From positions 52,761,455 to 52,825,454 of the forward strand of contig CM051517.1 in assembly GCA_028015205.1 (NCBI GenBank): a DNA stretch of 64,000 bases, read 5' to 3'. This document shows, one piece after another, positions 11,634-23,469 of this stretch. The notes beneath the pieces are model-generated. The model was not told the origin of the DNA. It saw only the letters and a list, made by a program, of their open reading frames with translations, and did not search any database. The stretch's first letter is position 1, and every line of letters begins with the position of its first letter. The stretch comes from Mytilisepta virgata. Its lineage: Eukaryota; Mollusca; Bivalvia; Mytilida; Mytilidae. Made by a program: the position numbers and the translations under genes.

Positions 11634-11760
11634 AGAATAATAGGTAGTTTCGTTTTTTAAACTGACTATATCATGTGGAATACGTAGACGATCCCGAAGG
11701 GCGAGTTTAGATATTCCTCATGATAAAGTCAGTATAAAAAACGAAACTACCTATTATTCT
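11634..11760. mobile_element. 127-bp foldback element
   Basis: 'agaataataggtagtttcg' at the left has its reverse complement 'cgaaactacctattattct' at the right end; the arms continue through 'ttttttaaactgac'/'gtcagtataaaaaa' and then through 'tatcatgtggaata'/'tattcctcatgata'. Only about 30 bp in the middle is unpaired, so the strand could form a long hairpin. This fits a short foldback/MITE-type element. Confidence 0.7.
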
Positions 11761-14494
11761 GTTTATCGGTAATTCATTTTTTCCGAAAAAATATCACTTT
11801 TTCAACTAGTTTAAATGGCACTATTTTTCATAGCGAAAGAAGTTTGTAATGTGGTTTACCAATCATTGGCCCGTGACATCATTTTGAAACACATTCTTGA
11901 CAATGAATGGGAAAGGAAAATATTGACTATTTAGCGTGAATTGACGACTTGTCATCGATAATTTCCGTAATTCATTTTAATTGGACGATCAGATAAGTAG
12001 ATCCTTCCGCATTACGCCACACGCTGTATTGCCTAATATTTTCAGTGATACTCTAAAATATTAGGCAAAAATTCAAAGGAAATATGTACGAATTGCCCAT
12101 AAATAACAATATCTGTTTACTAATCCAATGGAATAAATTGCTTCAGAAACACCATGGAAAGTTGACATTTTTGGCAGACATTTTATTTATTTATTTTTTT
12201 TTTTGGGGGGGGGGGGGTTAAAAGCAAGGTTTTAATTTATGCTACAAGGTTTAGACCCGTTTTATCTGATGCTAACAAACGTTTTAATGATTTCTGGATT
12301 TCGTAACGAACGTATAAAATGAATGCAATCACCATGCATGGTAAGCAATTAATGTCCATCGTTAATATTCTATAATGAGGGACTTTCAGTTAAACAGTCT
12401 TTCAGAAGGGAAGAACATAAGGTTTTAAAAGGATTTTCGTTTGCTTTTTAATTTATTCAGACATACAATTAAAAGTAAGTGGTGTACTTTACATTTTTTG
12501 ATGTTCGTTTAATGAATCATAAAATCGTCATCAAAGATCATCTAAATGGGTCATTGTTTTAAAAAATGTCAGACTAGACTGTTTTAATTGTCATTAGTCT
12601 TCTATTACCTAACCAATAACAGATTCAAACTATGCCATCGATGATTACAAAACAGACGCATTTAAAAAAAATCCATTTCATTGATGTGCTCTTGTTGTAT
12701 TACATTTTTAAAATAAATATTTCATGAAAACAACATTCTAAAGTTAAATCATACTTTTTGTTTGTTTTTTTTAATATAGTTTTCGTTGATCACAAATGAA
12801 AAATAAGACCCTACTTGAATAGTTAAAAGGTACTTGAAGTCCGATTTTTCTTTTTCTTTCTGCTCGTTCGCATTTTTTTCCACGTCAAAATTATTTGCTT
12901 CATAGAAATTTTGCACCATATTCTGGAGCCTGGCATTCTTTCTAACCTTTCCTAACTATAGAAATTAAATGTTTTTTTTTCTATCTGATCTTGTTTGAAA
13001 AATATTTTCCACTCTGATTCGACTTTCGTGAGCATGTGGAATTGACCTTTTCTTCGACGTTATGTTAAACACTTATTTTACTCGAACAAATTACCTAAAT
13101 TAGTCAATAAGTATGTAAATATTTGAACACCACTTCCCCATACCACATCAGTAAGGTCAATGATGATCGTAATTCTTGATAACAGAAAACAATGCGTCTA
13201 TGTTGTTAATGGTTTCCTATGGATAATTTGATTAACATTTGATAAGTCTTTCAGGGAAATATATATTTTATACTTACTGAATTATGCGACGACAGAAAAT
13301 AAAATAAAAAACAGCAGAACCTTGAGCGAAGTAAATATTAGTATGCCTAAGCTTGTAAATGGACGAAAAACGATTTCCCAGATACATTGTTTTATTTAAT
13401 GTTATACAAGTGGTGAAACTTTAATAAAATATTGAATTATGAGACTTGAATTTACATGTGAAATGAACACAAATACTAAATTTCTTAATAAAGTTATCGG
13501 GTATGCACGCGTGGAAAATCATTAAAACATTGATTTATAATAATTGTACATATTCAAACAAATTTTCGTCTAAAAAAACAAAAAACAAAAAACAGCCAAG
13601 TAGTTTAAAATTTCACGTAGTAGTACTGCTCAATTTATGTATTTTAATTGTAACCTAATTCTAAAATCTAAAATATCCTTGTAGGTTTCACATGTACATT
13701 TTTTTGTAATTCATGCATTCAAATCTAGTTTTGATTTTGATTTCCTGCATTTTTGGTCTTGACATCTACTGAAGAAAATGGGGTTTGACAAAATACTTGC
13801 TTATCTAGTGTTTCAAAATTGTTTATCAATTTTTGTACTGCTCTTAAGGGTATTTTACTCAATTTTATACATAAACATAAAAGTAATAGACAATTTTATG
13901 TTTTTAATAAAATTGAAGTCTAGACATTAATGATTATACATGCATTGACATATGACCAAAAAGATCATAGTAACAGACAATGATATACGACCAATGAATA
14001 CGAAAAAACCTGAAAACATCTATCGATGTCAATCAAATACATTTATCTTACTCTAGAGAAGAATATCGACGTGCATAAATTTGTTATAGAAATGTATCCT
14101 AGTAATAAAAGTAGAGTATGTTATTTATATCTAGAATTTTCGGATTTTGTCCTTCATTTATTAGTATATTAGACACAGAGTGTCCTTTGGTAGGTGTTCA
14201 ATAAGAATCGTAGACCTTTGTAAAATTTAGTTATTCTAAACTAATTCTAAGGAATTGATTTATATAATTAGGTTTTCAAATCAATCCGAAAACAAAAAAT
14301 GAGGCTATTTAAATTTCCGAAATGTACACATCTTCTGCATCTAAATTATCATAGAATTTATCACCACGAATATTTGAAGTATGAAAAATATGTCAAAAAC
14401 AAAATATCCTAATTGGGCTTCCCTTGTAAGTTCCTCTCTACCGGCGTTTAAAATTGTTTTATTTATGTCCCATGTTTCAGAAAAATTGACGCCA
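11761..14494. other. A+T-rich noncoding stretch
   Basis: I see nothing recognisable except a long T run followed by a run of 13 or so G at about 12193-12220. Short open frames here show no protein-like features. Confidence 0.5.
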
Positions 14495-14499
14495 TATAC

Positions 14500-14676
14500 C
14501 TTGGGCGGATCCAGAATTCTTGAAACGGGGAGGAAGAGGCGTAAATTTAGAATTGAAATTTTTTTGACGATCATGCTAAAAAATCGTATATATCGATAAG
14601 AAAAATTGTTTTTGTACGCAGTATCGGCCCCCCCCCCCCCCCCCCCCCCCCACCACCACCACTGGATCCGCCACTG
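14500..14676. mobile_element. hAT-type MITE with GGCGGATCCAG termini and a 24-C tract
   Basis: The left end 'cttgggcggatccag' and the right end 'ctggatccgccactg' are inverted copies, close to the CAGTGGCGGATCCAG-type termini of a hAT-like MITE family widespread in invertebrates. TATAC flanks both sides (14495-14499, 14677-14681), giving a candidate short target-site duplication; hAT normally makes 8 bp, so part may have decayed. The interior ends in 24 consecutive C (14628-14651) followed by (CAC) repeats. Reading frames on both strands across it are shadows. Confidence 0.6.
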
Positions 14677-15186
14677 TATACTCCAATTTAATGTCTCTGC
14701 AAGTATAGGCAGATTTACAACCTACTACCTTTTTTAATGGCGTGAAATTAGAAATAAAAGAGTTTCTGTTTATTAGATCTGTTCTTACTCTTACTCTGTT
14801 GGTATTTTGCTTTTAGTTTATTTTTAGATTTACATTTATACGTGCATGTACATGTACACCTGCTGTTAATGTTTTCGTTTTCGATATTCTGTGCTTAAGT
14901 ACTGCTTTGTTGAAATAGGCATATTTGATGCAAAAACGAAAAAGCGCAAAATTGGTGTAATCACGAAGATTTTAAAGCACATTTTTTTGTCCGTGTGTAA
15001 TGTTGTCACCTGAGTGAAAAACTCCCATTGTTACATTTTTATATTAATCATTTACGGCGATTTCGGAAACCGTCGAGTTTTTTACCGGGTTACAGTGTTG
15101 CTAATTTTTCGATATAAGCGTGAAATGATACTGCTATAAATAAAACTGTTACATTGTGTGAAAATCGAGGATATATCCTTCTTGCA

Positions 15187-15415
15187 CAGCTCTGTCCCTA
15201 GATGGCGTTGTTTACCATAATGGCATTTAAATCTGCTCTTCAATGTTTTGGGTTATAGTTGTCATTATCAAAATGTTATGTTTTGAGCAAAACTCAATGA
15301 GTGGTAAATCGACGAAATGTGCACATCTTGTGCATCAAATCGACGAAATGTGCACATCTTGTGCATCAAATCTGACGAAATGTGCACATTTTGTGCATCA
15401 AATCAGGTATCGTAA
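15187..15415 (+). repeat. Dispersed MITE-like family B, copy 1
   Basis: This copy contains the family strings 'agctctgtccctagatgg' and 'gagtggtaaatcgac', which recur (often inverted) at 24930-25440, 31330-31521, 35235-35580 and 61570-61815. At its 3' part the terminal motif is locally amplified (see 15306-15399). Confidence 0.65.
15306..15399 (+). repeat. Three tandem 31-32-bp copies of the family B terminal motif
   Basis: The unit begins 'aaatcgacgaaatgtgcaca' and ends 'tcttgtgcatc'. Copies 1 and 2 (15306-15336 and 15337-15367) are identical. Copy 3 (15368-15399) has one extra base and one substitution. In other family members this motif occurs singly, so the amplification is local. Confidence 0.85.
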
Positions 15416-16383
15416 TCGTAGAATATGAAGTACAGAGTACTAAGGGTGTGCGATGTATCCATCTTTCAAGTTCCACGAACACATAGATCTTCTGGATCCC
15501 GATGAATTACAGTTATTTGCAAGTTCAAATACAGTGTATGTCGTCTTCGACAATTTTTAAAAGTATCGATGCAGCAAGCCATCTAGTAAGGTGAACGACA
15601 ATTAGACGACTTTTCATTTCGAAGATAGATCATTAATTGTTTATGGACGGTTACTATATAAAAAAACTCTGTTTTATTACATCTATCCATGCAAAGACCA
15701 CATTCAGCGAGAATTAGGAATGTCATCTTCGTAAATGAAGTACTTGCTGTTTCGAAGGCTTAATGAACAAAGTGCACCATAAACATTTTTGAATACTAGA
15801 TAAAACTCCAGAACAAACGTCAGTCAGGAATAAATATGTTGTTATTACCTATATATATTTTGTAAGCGTTCATCAGCAAAATAGCGTGTAATAAAGTCAT
15901 CTTTTTTCAAATTAACACGACGAAAAAATATATAAAACATTTAGCCATTTCATTACAACAAACTAAAAGTTTATTTCTGTCCTACGATTTTTTCTTAACC
16001 TAGTTTAACATTTACTAACTGACACTAACAAACCTTATTTAAATGTTTTGACCTTTCGACAAAGTGAAGACATTTAAAATTATATTTATGCAATTTATGA
16101 AATTTTATCTATTTAAACAAATAAAAAAGAGTATAAATACACAAATAAAAGGAACAAAGTGATGATGCTTAATTTAGTTTTGAAAGACTTTTAAATGAAT
16201 GTTAGAAAGTAGTTTAATTCTCAATGTTTGTTGTCAAAATACGGGAAAATGTCATGTCATGTGATGTCAGGCTATGTGTTACACATGTTCATGTGATGTA
16301 AAACAAGAATCTTCGATACAGTGTCTTACACTGGTTCAAATTATCTTCAGCCTCATTTAATATGAAAATTAGGTAGAAGTGTA
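15416..16383. other. Noncoding stretch
   Basis: No gene, RNA or repeat recognised. Confidence 0.45.
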
Positions 16384-16402
16384 CCGGCACATTGAGGTTC
16401 CA
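16384..16402. repeat. Isolated pogo-type terminal repeat, outward partner of 16783
   Basis: 'GGCACATTGAGGTTCCA' is the exact inverse of the terminus at 16785-16801, but in the orientation of a right-hand transposon end. It faces the other terminus the wrong way round for a single intact element. Confidence 0.5.
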
Positions 16403-16782
16403 TGTACAAGATGAAAGCCAGTGTTGTAAACGTTATCAACACCAAAGAAAATTCTACGACATGACCAGGTAAGATAATCTATGTACCCGACACTCACATG
16501 AAGAGGAAGTGTCAAGACCAAGAGAGGAAAAAAAAAAAACAGATAACCAAAGAATTTGTAAAGAAACCTTCTGTGATAACAATTTTGATGAACTGTATCT
16601 TATTTTAAATCGAGCTGCATAAGCAATTCTAAAGTACTCAGCTAATGGCAAAATATTAGAAAACCAAAACAATAAGTCAACATGTTGTAGAAAAGTTGAT
16701 CACAGTTGTTCGGCGTCCTAACTTATTTGGACTAAACGCGCATAACATGTTCTGAAAAATAATATCACCAGTTGTTTTATTA

Positions 16783-16877
16783 CAGTGGAACCTCAATGTG
16801 CCGAACTGGTTGACTCGAAATCTCGGATGTGTCGAAGAAATTTCCCGGTCCTGGAAAATTTCCCATTTGTCCCATGT
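16783..16877 (+). mobile_element. 5' terminal fragment of a pogo/Tigger-like transposon
   Basis: It starts TA|CAGTGGAACCTCAATGTGCC, then 'gaactggttgactcgaaatc' and 'tcggatgtgtcgaag', which is the usual layout of a Tigger-type left end with TA target. No transposase follows, so only the terminus remains. Confidence 0.6.
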
Positions 16878-19825
16878 ATTTATTTTTAGCATATATATCA
16901 CGTATTTTATGTAAAAAATATTATAATTTCAAAGCATAATTAAAAAACAATAACAACATGAAAAGTAATGTGGGTGTTTGCAATCAACATATTTTATACA
17001 TGTTTTCATACGACTATATAAATTTTCATGATGACGAAACTCGTTTACTTCACACATCCTAACTTTATTGCGCGTTACAATCAATGGATCTTGATAAAAT
17101 TATCTTGAATCGTTCGATTTTCCTATCTGAAATTAATCTTGCTTGATGACTCTCGTGTCACCGATAGAATCTTATGGATAAAGTTCTTATTTAATAATGC
17201 CCACATTCCCATTTATTATGTGTTATAGTATCTACATTTAAGCAAAATGTACATCAGGATGTTCCTTAATTTAGTTATCTTTGTGTTCCCTGTCCATTAA
17301 GGCTTAAATTTTTCTTATAAAACATGTTTGAGGTATAAATAAATGCATTGTAGCGAAAACTTATTGTTTTATGGTTTTGAATGTGATGCCATTATTCCTT
17401 CTTCGAATTATTTAAAATATATATACACAAACAAGGGATTGTATCAAACATGTTAAAATGACTAAAAACTAGGTCGGACATGCGTATTATGGTATCATAT
17501 GTTGTCAAATCAAGAAATAAAGATTTTATTAAACAAATATAAATAATTTGAATATACAAACCTGTACCCAAGCGCCTGTGATAATTTCACTCATTTCCTC
17601 AAGGTTTTATTTTAAAAAATAAAATCCTCCTACCCGCCCCATATTTTTGGAGACCCTGGATGATAATCTACTTAAGGTTACTTGGCCTAAGGGGGAAACT
17701 CCATAAATTTACAAAACAGATTTATAACAGTTACATTTATAAAGTATCAGTTTCATGCTACATGTATAGTTCCGAAATCATAGCAACTTACGTAATAAAC
17801 TGAATTAAATACAGAGATAAAATGCCTTGCTAACAGAATCAAGAAGGCGACATAGAACTTCAATCAACATGCATTCTTATAATCTCATTATACCCCAGAT
17901 TAAGTTATTTCTGCTTGATTATGCCTTTCCTGAACAAGACATAGACTGCAAACAATTCAATCTGCATGTTAACTTTGTGATAATGTTTTATTTGACATTT
18001 AAATTTTCAAAGGAATTTATGCACCTTATACTTGTTATAAACTAACTTTGTCCGCCACAGTTAGTTTATTTTGTGATATTCAAAAGCAATCAGATTTACT
18101 TTCAATTCATGTAGATGTCGTAAAAAAGTGTTATCTTAATTCAATCTAAACACAGTGCTGTAATCTAACATTACACAGAACGTTATACGTGTGCTTTTGT
18201 TTGACAAAATGCCCTATTTACCGCTTATAAATACCTATTTTTAAATACCTCATTTTTGTTAAATCTTTACAATAGCTATAAAATAAATGTTTTTAAACTT
18301 GATTTTAAATATATCGATAATTCCTACAGGTCCTATATCTAATCTCCTGGGTGCCTGCAGATGAACGTATGGATGAGAGACCTTTGGGCCTAAGTTTGAG
18401 ATAAAGTTTTCGCTTCATTGTTTAATTTCCCACTAGGTCTAAAGAATTAAAGTAACATTTTCTACGCAGAAACATGAACCGATTTCAAAGTGTTAAGTTT
18501 TCTACCAGGGGTATTTTGTTATATTTTCCTTTCCTTTATGTACATGTTACAAACACTGTATAAAACCCCTGTCCATCTTATTCATCGATTCTACACAAAA
18601 AATAATACCAGTATTCCCAACCCTTTTTACGGTGAGTTATCTTTGCCTTAAACACAGACGTTTTTCTTTAATCTTTAAATATTTACTTTCTTCAGTATCA
18701 AAAGGTAGAAAAATCTATGATTTTCAGGAGTGATGTACATTTTAAATGAAAAGCAGGGAAAAAACTCTTAAAACATCAAATATTCATTCCAAGCTAAATA
18801 CAGTTTGTGTGGTACTGTGCGGTTGAGTGAACTCATACATTAGTCATGTTAGTAATGATAGACAACTGAATAACCATGATACAACATTCTCAAATAATCA
18901 TTCCCGTGACATTACTGTGAAAAAAATCGAGTAATTTGAATCGCTATTTAATATATATATATTGATTTTTGTCCTTTGACTATGACATTTTATAGTTAAA
19001 GTTCACGTTCAATGCTCATCATAAAATGTTTTGTAACTTAGCTATTGCATTGATCGTAAGAATTTATGAAAAAAAAATTTTAATCGTTCATGCTGAGTTT
19101 AACCATAAATTAATCATTTTCAATTAGCCTTTTCAGTTGCAATATTCAAAACAAGAGGCTAATGGGTGCATGTAAACCGGTGCATTACATTTGCACACTT
19201 ATGCATTTACATTTACCTTGAAGCTATAAATGCAAACCTTTTTACCTACAAAGGACCAGCTTTTTTATGAATGAAATTATGCGGTCCACCTTAGGTCGAT
19301 CGGCGCAAATCACGTCATTTAAAATTGAACATAAATAATTCCTCATGTGACGTCCAGACTGTTGCACTTTTTATATAAAAAATACGGACTATCTATTATT
19401 GAATTTGGGCACATTGTTTCGTATAGTTTTTTTAAAGTGTTCACAGAAATAAAGTTGAAAGTAAGCTGTAAAGCATGAAAACAAAATTATTACATTGAGA
19501 GTGGTGAAATGCCATAATTTTCGAATGAAAGAAAATCATACTTTTACGCTGTTCTTTCACTAAAGGATTGAAACAATGCGTATTCGACAATAAATTTGGT
19601 GTTCGTTTACTCGTCGAAAATTTTAGGTATTCGAATGTAAAGATTAGTTATACTATAAGTAATCTGCACCAATTGGGTGAGAAAAATATGATTAATAAGT
19701 AGCCGCCATTCTATATTCCCATATGTTCAACTAGATTTAAATATCTGTAAAAGATAGAAATAGTCCATAAGACAAAAATCCAACGATAAGGCGAATTCGT
19801 CAGAATAGTAACAAACTTAACTAGA
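16878..19825. other. A+T-rich noncoding stretch
   Basis: I found no supported gene. The short frame at 17827-18045 lacks protein-like composition and splice context. Low-complexity AT dominates. Confidence 0.45.
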
Positions 19826-20695
19826 GGTAAGGGCTGTAGAAACGACAGCTATACCCGCACCCCACACTTATTTGTAAACAAACATTTTAACATTTTCAGT
19901 TCACATTGTATTACAGTTTGCATCTGTAACAAATAACCTTTGCAGAGATATATCACAACCCACTTTTACTGTAATCTAACTTTTTGACCCTTTAAATCCT
20001 CAAAATGCAAAATTAAAGCATGCTTAGCATTACAGTTTGCATCTGTAACAAATAACCTTTTCACAAATATATCACAGCCCATGTTTACTATAATTTAACT
20101 ATTTGGACCTTTTTAGGGACCTATAGACCCTTAAACTGAAATTCACAAATTTCTTCATTTTTTTTTCTTTAGATAAAATTTTTGTAGTTATGGTCTTTGT
20201 CTGTTTTGTCTATTTTGGCCTTTTTTGGTCCCCTAGGCCCCCTTTTAAAAATTTTGAATTCCAAAACCTTATGCGCATCTGCAATTAGCAAGCAACAATA
20301 TGACATTGATAGTTATTTTATTAATTATCCTATTTTTCTGTTTCTGCCCTTTTTGGTCCCTCCCATCCTCCTTTTAAAAAATTTGGAATTCCAAAACCTT
20401 ATTGCGCATCTACAGTAGGTAAGCAACAATATGGCAATAATGAAAATGGTTTAAATTCAAAAATGAAAGAGGCTCTTTGTATAATTTGGCCCTTTTTGGT
20501 CTCCCGTGGCCCTCATTTTTAAAAATTTGGAATTCCAACACCTTATTGCACTTCTACCGTTAGTAAGCAACAATATGGCACAAAACAAATGGGTAAAAAT
20601 TCAAAAGTGAAGGCGGAGTTTGCGTCACAAGAAAGTGTGACGGACGGACGACCGTAACGACAATATACCCGAACTTTCATTCGAAAGCGGGGGTT
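19826..20695 (+). mobile_element. Mosaic repeat element with two kinds of internal tandem repeat
   Basis: The first half has two copies of a roughly 117-bp unit beginning 'attacagtttgcatctgtaa' (about 19912 and 20029). The second half has three copies of a roughly 135-bp unit with 'ttttggtccc', 'ggaattccaa' and 'aagcaacaatatggca' (about 20210, 20345, 20485). It ends in 'gtgacggacggacgaccg' and 'gcgggggtttaataa', an ending I associate with a common molluscan repeat. No open frame of interest. Class unknown; non-autonomous. Confidence 0.6.
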
Positions 20696-20698
20696 TAA

Positions 20699-20935
20699 TA
20701 AACTATAGTTAGGACAAGATGTTTTAGAACCTAAATCACTTGCAGTATGATTTCCTAAGTTAGAAGTTACATAAGGTGTTCCGGAAGGGTAATCATGTCC
20801 AGCTGCATTGACGGCACCATTCACATTAAAAGTGGATAAAATCAATGAAGTGTCAACATTTGTTTGGAGGGAGGGGAAATGCACTGTCAAATGGGAAAGG
20901 AACATCGATTGTGCAAAAAATTGTATAAAATACAT
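20699..20935 (-). CDS. Unrecognised open frame ending at a repeat; possible exon fragment
   Basis: The minus-strand frame contains a protein-like stretch with balanced composition ('NVNGAVNAAGHDYPSGTPYV', then 'TSNLGNHTASDLGSKTSC') and runs straight into the terminus of the 19826-20695 repeat, where it reads on into noncoding sequence. An acceptor-like 'cccatttgacag' is at about 20884-20895. I do not recognise a family. It may be an exon truncated by the repeat, or chance. Confidence 0.25.
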
Positions 20936-21449
20936 TGTACAATGTAATACACGTAAATCCTTAATTAAGTGAAAAATGGCATTGCAGCGTCTGCAACCTA
21001 TTTACAAATATTTGTATTTTTTTTTAAAGATTTACTTTCAAATGAACTCAATTATGGTTTCTACATTGGTGACAGAACAAGGTGCACCTGATACAACTTT
21101 AAAATGAAATAATCGTTTCTAACCAAACATTTTGGAAGCACGAAAGTTTGTTCTAATTTGTGAAATAGGGAAAAGATGTGTAACTACTGTATTTATGCTG
21201 AATTTTCTATTTTTAGTAACAGTAGCCATATCAGTCCAAGTTCAGAACCCACAGACACAACTCAAAGACAATTCCACCAAACCATTCTCCAAACTTGCAT
21301 TGTGGGTTCATTAAAAAGATTCTAATGTTTTGTTCCTGAATTTTCTATTCTTAGTACATTTACTAACAGGCTAACCCCGTATAAGATAAGATCCGCTAGT
21401 TAGTTTTTGATATATGACCATTCCACATCACAAGTTTGATTCTTATGTG

Positions 21450-22580
21450 TTTTTTCGAGAAGAGTCCTTTTACGCCAATTGCATATTTTTGGAGGTATCA
21501 ATTGTGCCACATATTTGTATTTTGGTGGTTTGAATTGCGCCAGTTTTCCTGTACTGATTTTTACGTTCACCAAAAGATCAATATTATTGCAGTGAATAAA
21601 CATTCAGTTTTTGTGAAAGATCCCCCCTAACAAAATTAATTATTACTGAATAAAAGATGTTGAAAGTATAGTTTTCATGCACCTTGGCCAAGCATGGTGG
21701 AGGAAAATCCTGTGTTTGGGACTTGCAAAGGACTACAAGAAAAGTGATAGTGATTTAAGTAAATGGTTACACCATTTCTTTGGGTTAGCTTTTCTTAGCC
21801 CAGAGGAAGTGTCAGATTGCTTTGCCGAAGATCTTGTAAACGACATGCCACAGGATAAAAAGCTGAAGTCTTTGCTGATTATGTTGTAGAAATTATGTAG
21901 ATGACAATGCTAGGTTTCCACCATCTGTATGGGCCGAAACTCCATCAGAAGCGCGTAGAACAAATAATGGACCAGAAGCATTTCATCGGCATTATAATGG
22001 CCAATTTTATTCGTCCCACCCGTCTATGTTTGTGTTCTTGGACCAAGTTGTAAAGCTTCAGACGACATACGTTAAACTGAGAAGCACAAATAATGCTGCT
22101 CGGCGAAGCCGACACAACTCGGAGAAAGAGAACTTTTCTGTTGTAAAATATCAGAAGTATACCGACGGGGAACTAAGTCGACAAGAGTACGTGTTCGTGA
22201 TGAGCTACAAATTCCAGCCATTAATTTGAATTGAGACTGATATGCAATTTTAAACTGATTAAGTTTTAAATATATTGTAAATACCCTTTTAAATTGATTT
22301 CTCACTTATTAAAAAATAAAGTAAAAAATGACTGTAACTCCGCCAGTAAAAATAAACTGCCGGTCCCAAGCTAAGATAAAGGAGGAGGGGAGTCAATAAT
22401 TCAATATTTACAAAAATTCAATTCATTTTCCTAAAACATTAATATAAGTGGCGCAATAGGATTCGTTATTTATTGGCGCAAATGATCTTACCCTCTAAAA
22501 AAAATATGTTGGCGCAATTGATATACTGGCGCAATTAAGTTGTGGTGCAAAAGGACGTCAAACTGGCGCAAACTGATATA
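21450..22580 (+). mobile_element. Decayed MULE-like DNA transposon
   Basis: Inverted subterminal motifs bracket a broken transposase: AATTGCGCC/AATTGTGCC at 21470-21552 on the left, and GGCGCAATT/GGCGCAAA several times at 22449-22575 on the right. Clusters of short repeats in inverted terminal regions are typical of Mutator-like elements. The right region has since been duplicated (22581-22844). Exact termini and target duplication are not resolved. Confidence 0.55.
21677..22229 (+). pseudogene. MULE-type transposase remnant (C-terminal part), frameshifted
   Basis: The first frame (from 21677) reads 'WLHHFFGLAFLSPEEVSDCF', then stops at 21887. After frame changes it continues as 'NYVDDNARFPPSVWAETP', 'RRTNNGPEAFHRHYNGQF' and 'HPSMFVFLDQV'. 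The order FGL...LPPEEV...F, WAE, R-T-N-N-x-x-E-x-F-H, HP is the C-terminal signature of MULE transposases and related domesticated proteins. At least two frameshifts and an in-frame stop make it a pseudogene. The N-terminal catalytic part is absent; it may be deleted or too decayed to see. Confidence 0.6.
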
Positions 22581-22844
22581 ATAAAGTAAAAAATGACTGT
22601 AACTCCGCCAGTAAAAATAAACTGCCGGTCCCAAGCTAAGATAAAGGAGGAGGGGAGTCAATAATTCAATATTTACAAAAATTCAATTCATTTTCCTAAA
22701 ACATTAATATAAGTGGCGCAATAGGATTCGTTATTTATTGGCGCAAATGATCTTACCCTCTAAAAAAAATATGTTGGCGCAATTGATATACTGGCGCAAT
22801 TAAGTTGTGGTGCAAAAGGACGTCAAACTGGCGCAAACTGATAT
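22316..22844 (+). repeat. Tandem duplication: two 265-bp copies with no visible difference
   Basis: 22316-22580 is repeated at 22581-22844; comparing them base by base I found no difference. The unit starts 'ataaagtaaaaaatgactgt' and carries the TGGCGCAA motifs of the MULE-like right end. This is a very recent duplication or an assembly artefact. Confidence 0.9.
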
Positions 22845-23356
22845 TTCCCGTTTTTTTCATTGTAAGTTGGCACTGGACAAACAGCCAGACGCGGCCTTAT
22901 CGTCCAGATGAGATAAAAGTACATTTAATATTCTAGACCAATTTATTATCATTTTCCAACCTTTAACCTGTGTGACAAGAATCAAAGCTGCTAAATCTAA
23001 AATAATTAAAGAAGTGTGAAAAAACAATAAAAAATTAGCGAAACTTAAAAAAATGCAACAGAATACAAAATTCCGGACTGAATTGTTCATGGAAGATTCC
23101 TAATAATTGAATACGTAGCAGTATGCAAATACTAAAGTCAGCCAATGTGTTTTGATTTTTTTTTCTTGATTTATGATATGACACTTCATAATAAGTAGGC
23201 ATAATTATCGTTTTTGTTTCTTACCTTCTTCAAGTTCATATACATGTATTATGAAATAAATGTCTACATCCTTAGCTATGAAATTAACATGGACTTTTTT
23301 CGCGATAAAATTGCATTTGCATTTTTTTTTACTTCTTTTATATTTATTTTTTATAG

Positions 23357-23469
23357 GTAGCAAAACATTTGTAAACAAATTAATTCATCATAATGTTTAC
23401 TCTACGTCAGTTGGAGCAAATGTTTTTCCATTGGGTGCAATAGGTATCAACAGCGATAAGGTTTCGTGA
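23357..23469 (+). CDS. Possible terminal exon (unrecognised)
   Basis: A strong pyrimidine tract and acceptor ('tatttattttttatag') precede an open stretch encoding 'GSKTFVNKLIHHNVYSTSVG' and 'ANVFPLGAIGINSDKVS', then a stop. No family recognised and no partner exon found on this strand. The Met at 23260 would lie in the upstream intron. Splice-site context is the only support. Confidence 0.2.

Noticed and set aside
15306..15399. CRISPR array
   Set aside because: The repeats are directly adjacent without spacers and belong to a eukaryotic MITE-like family.
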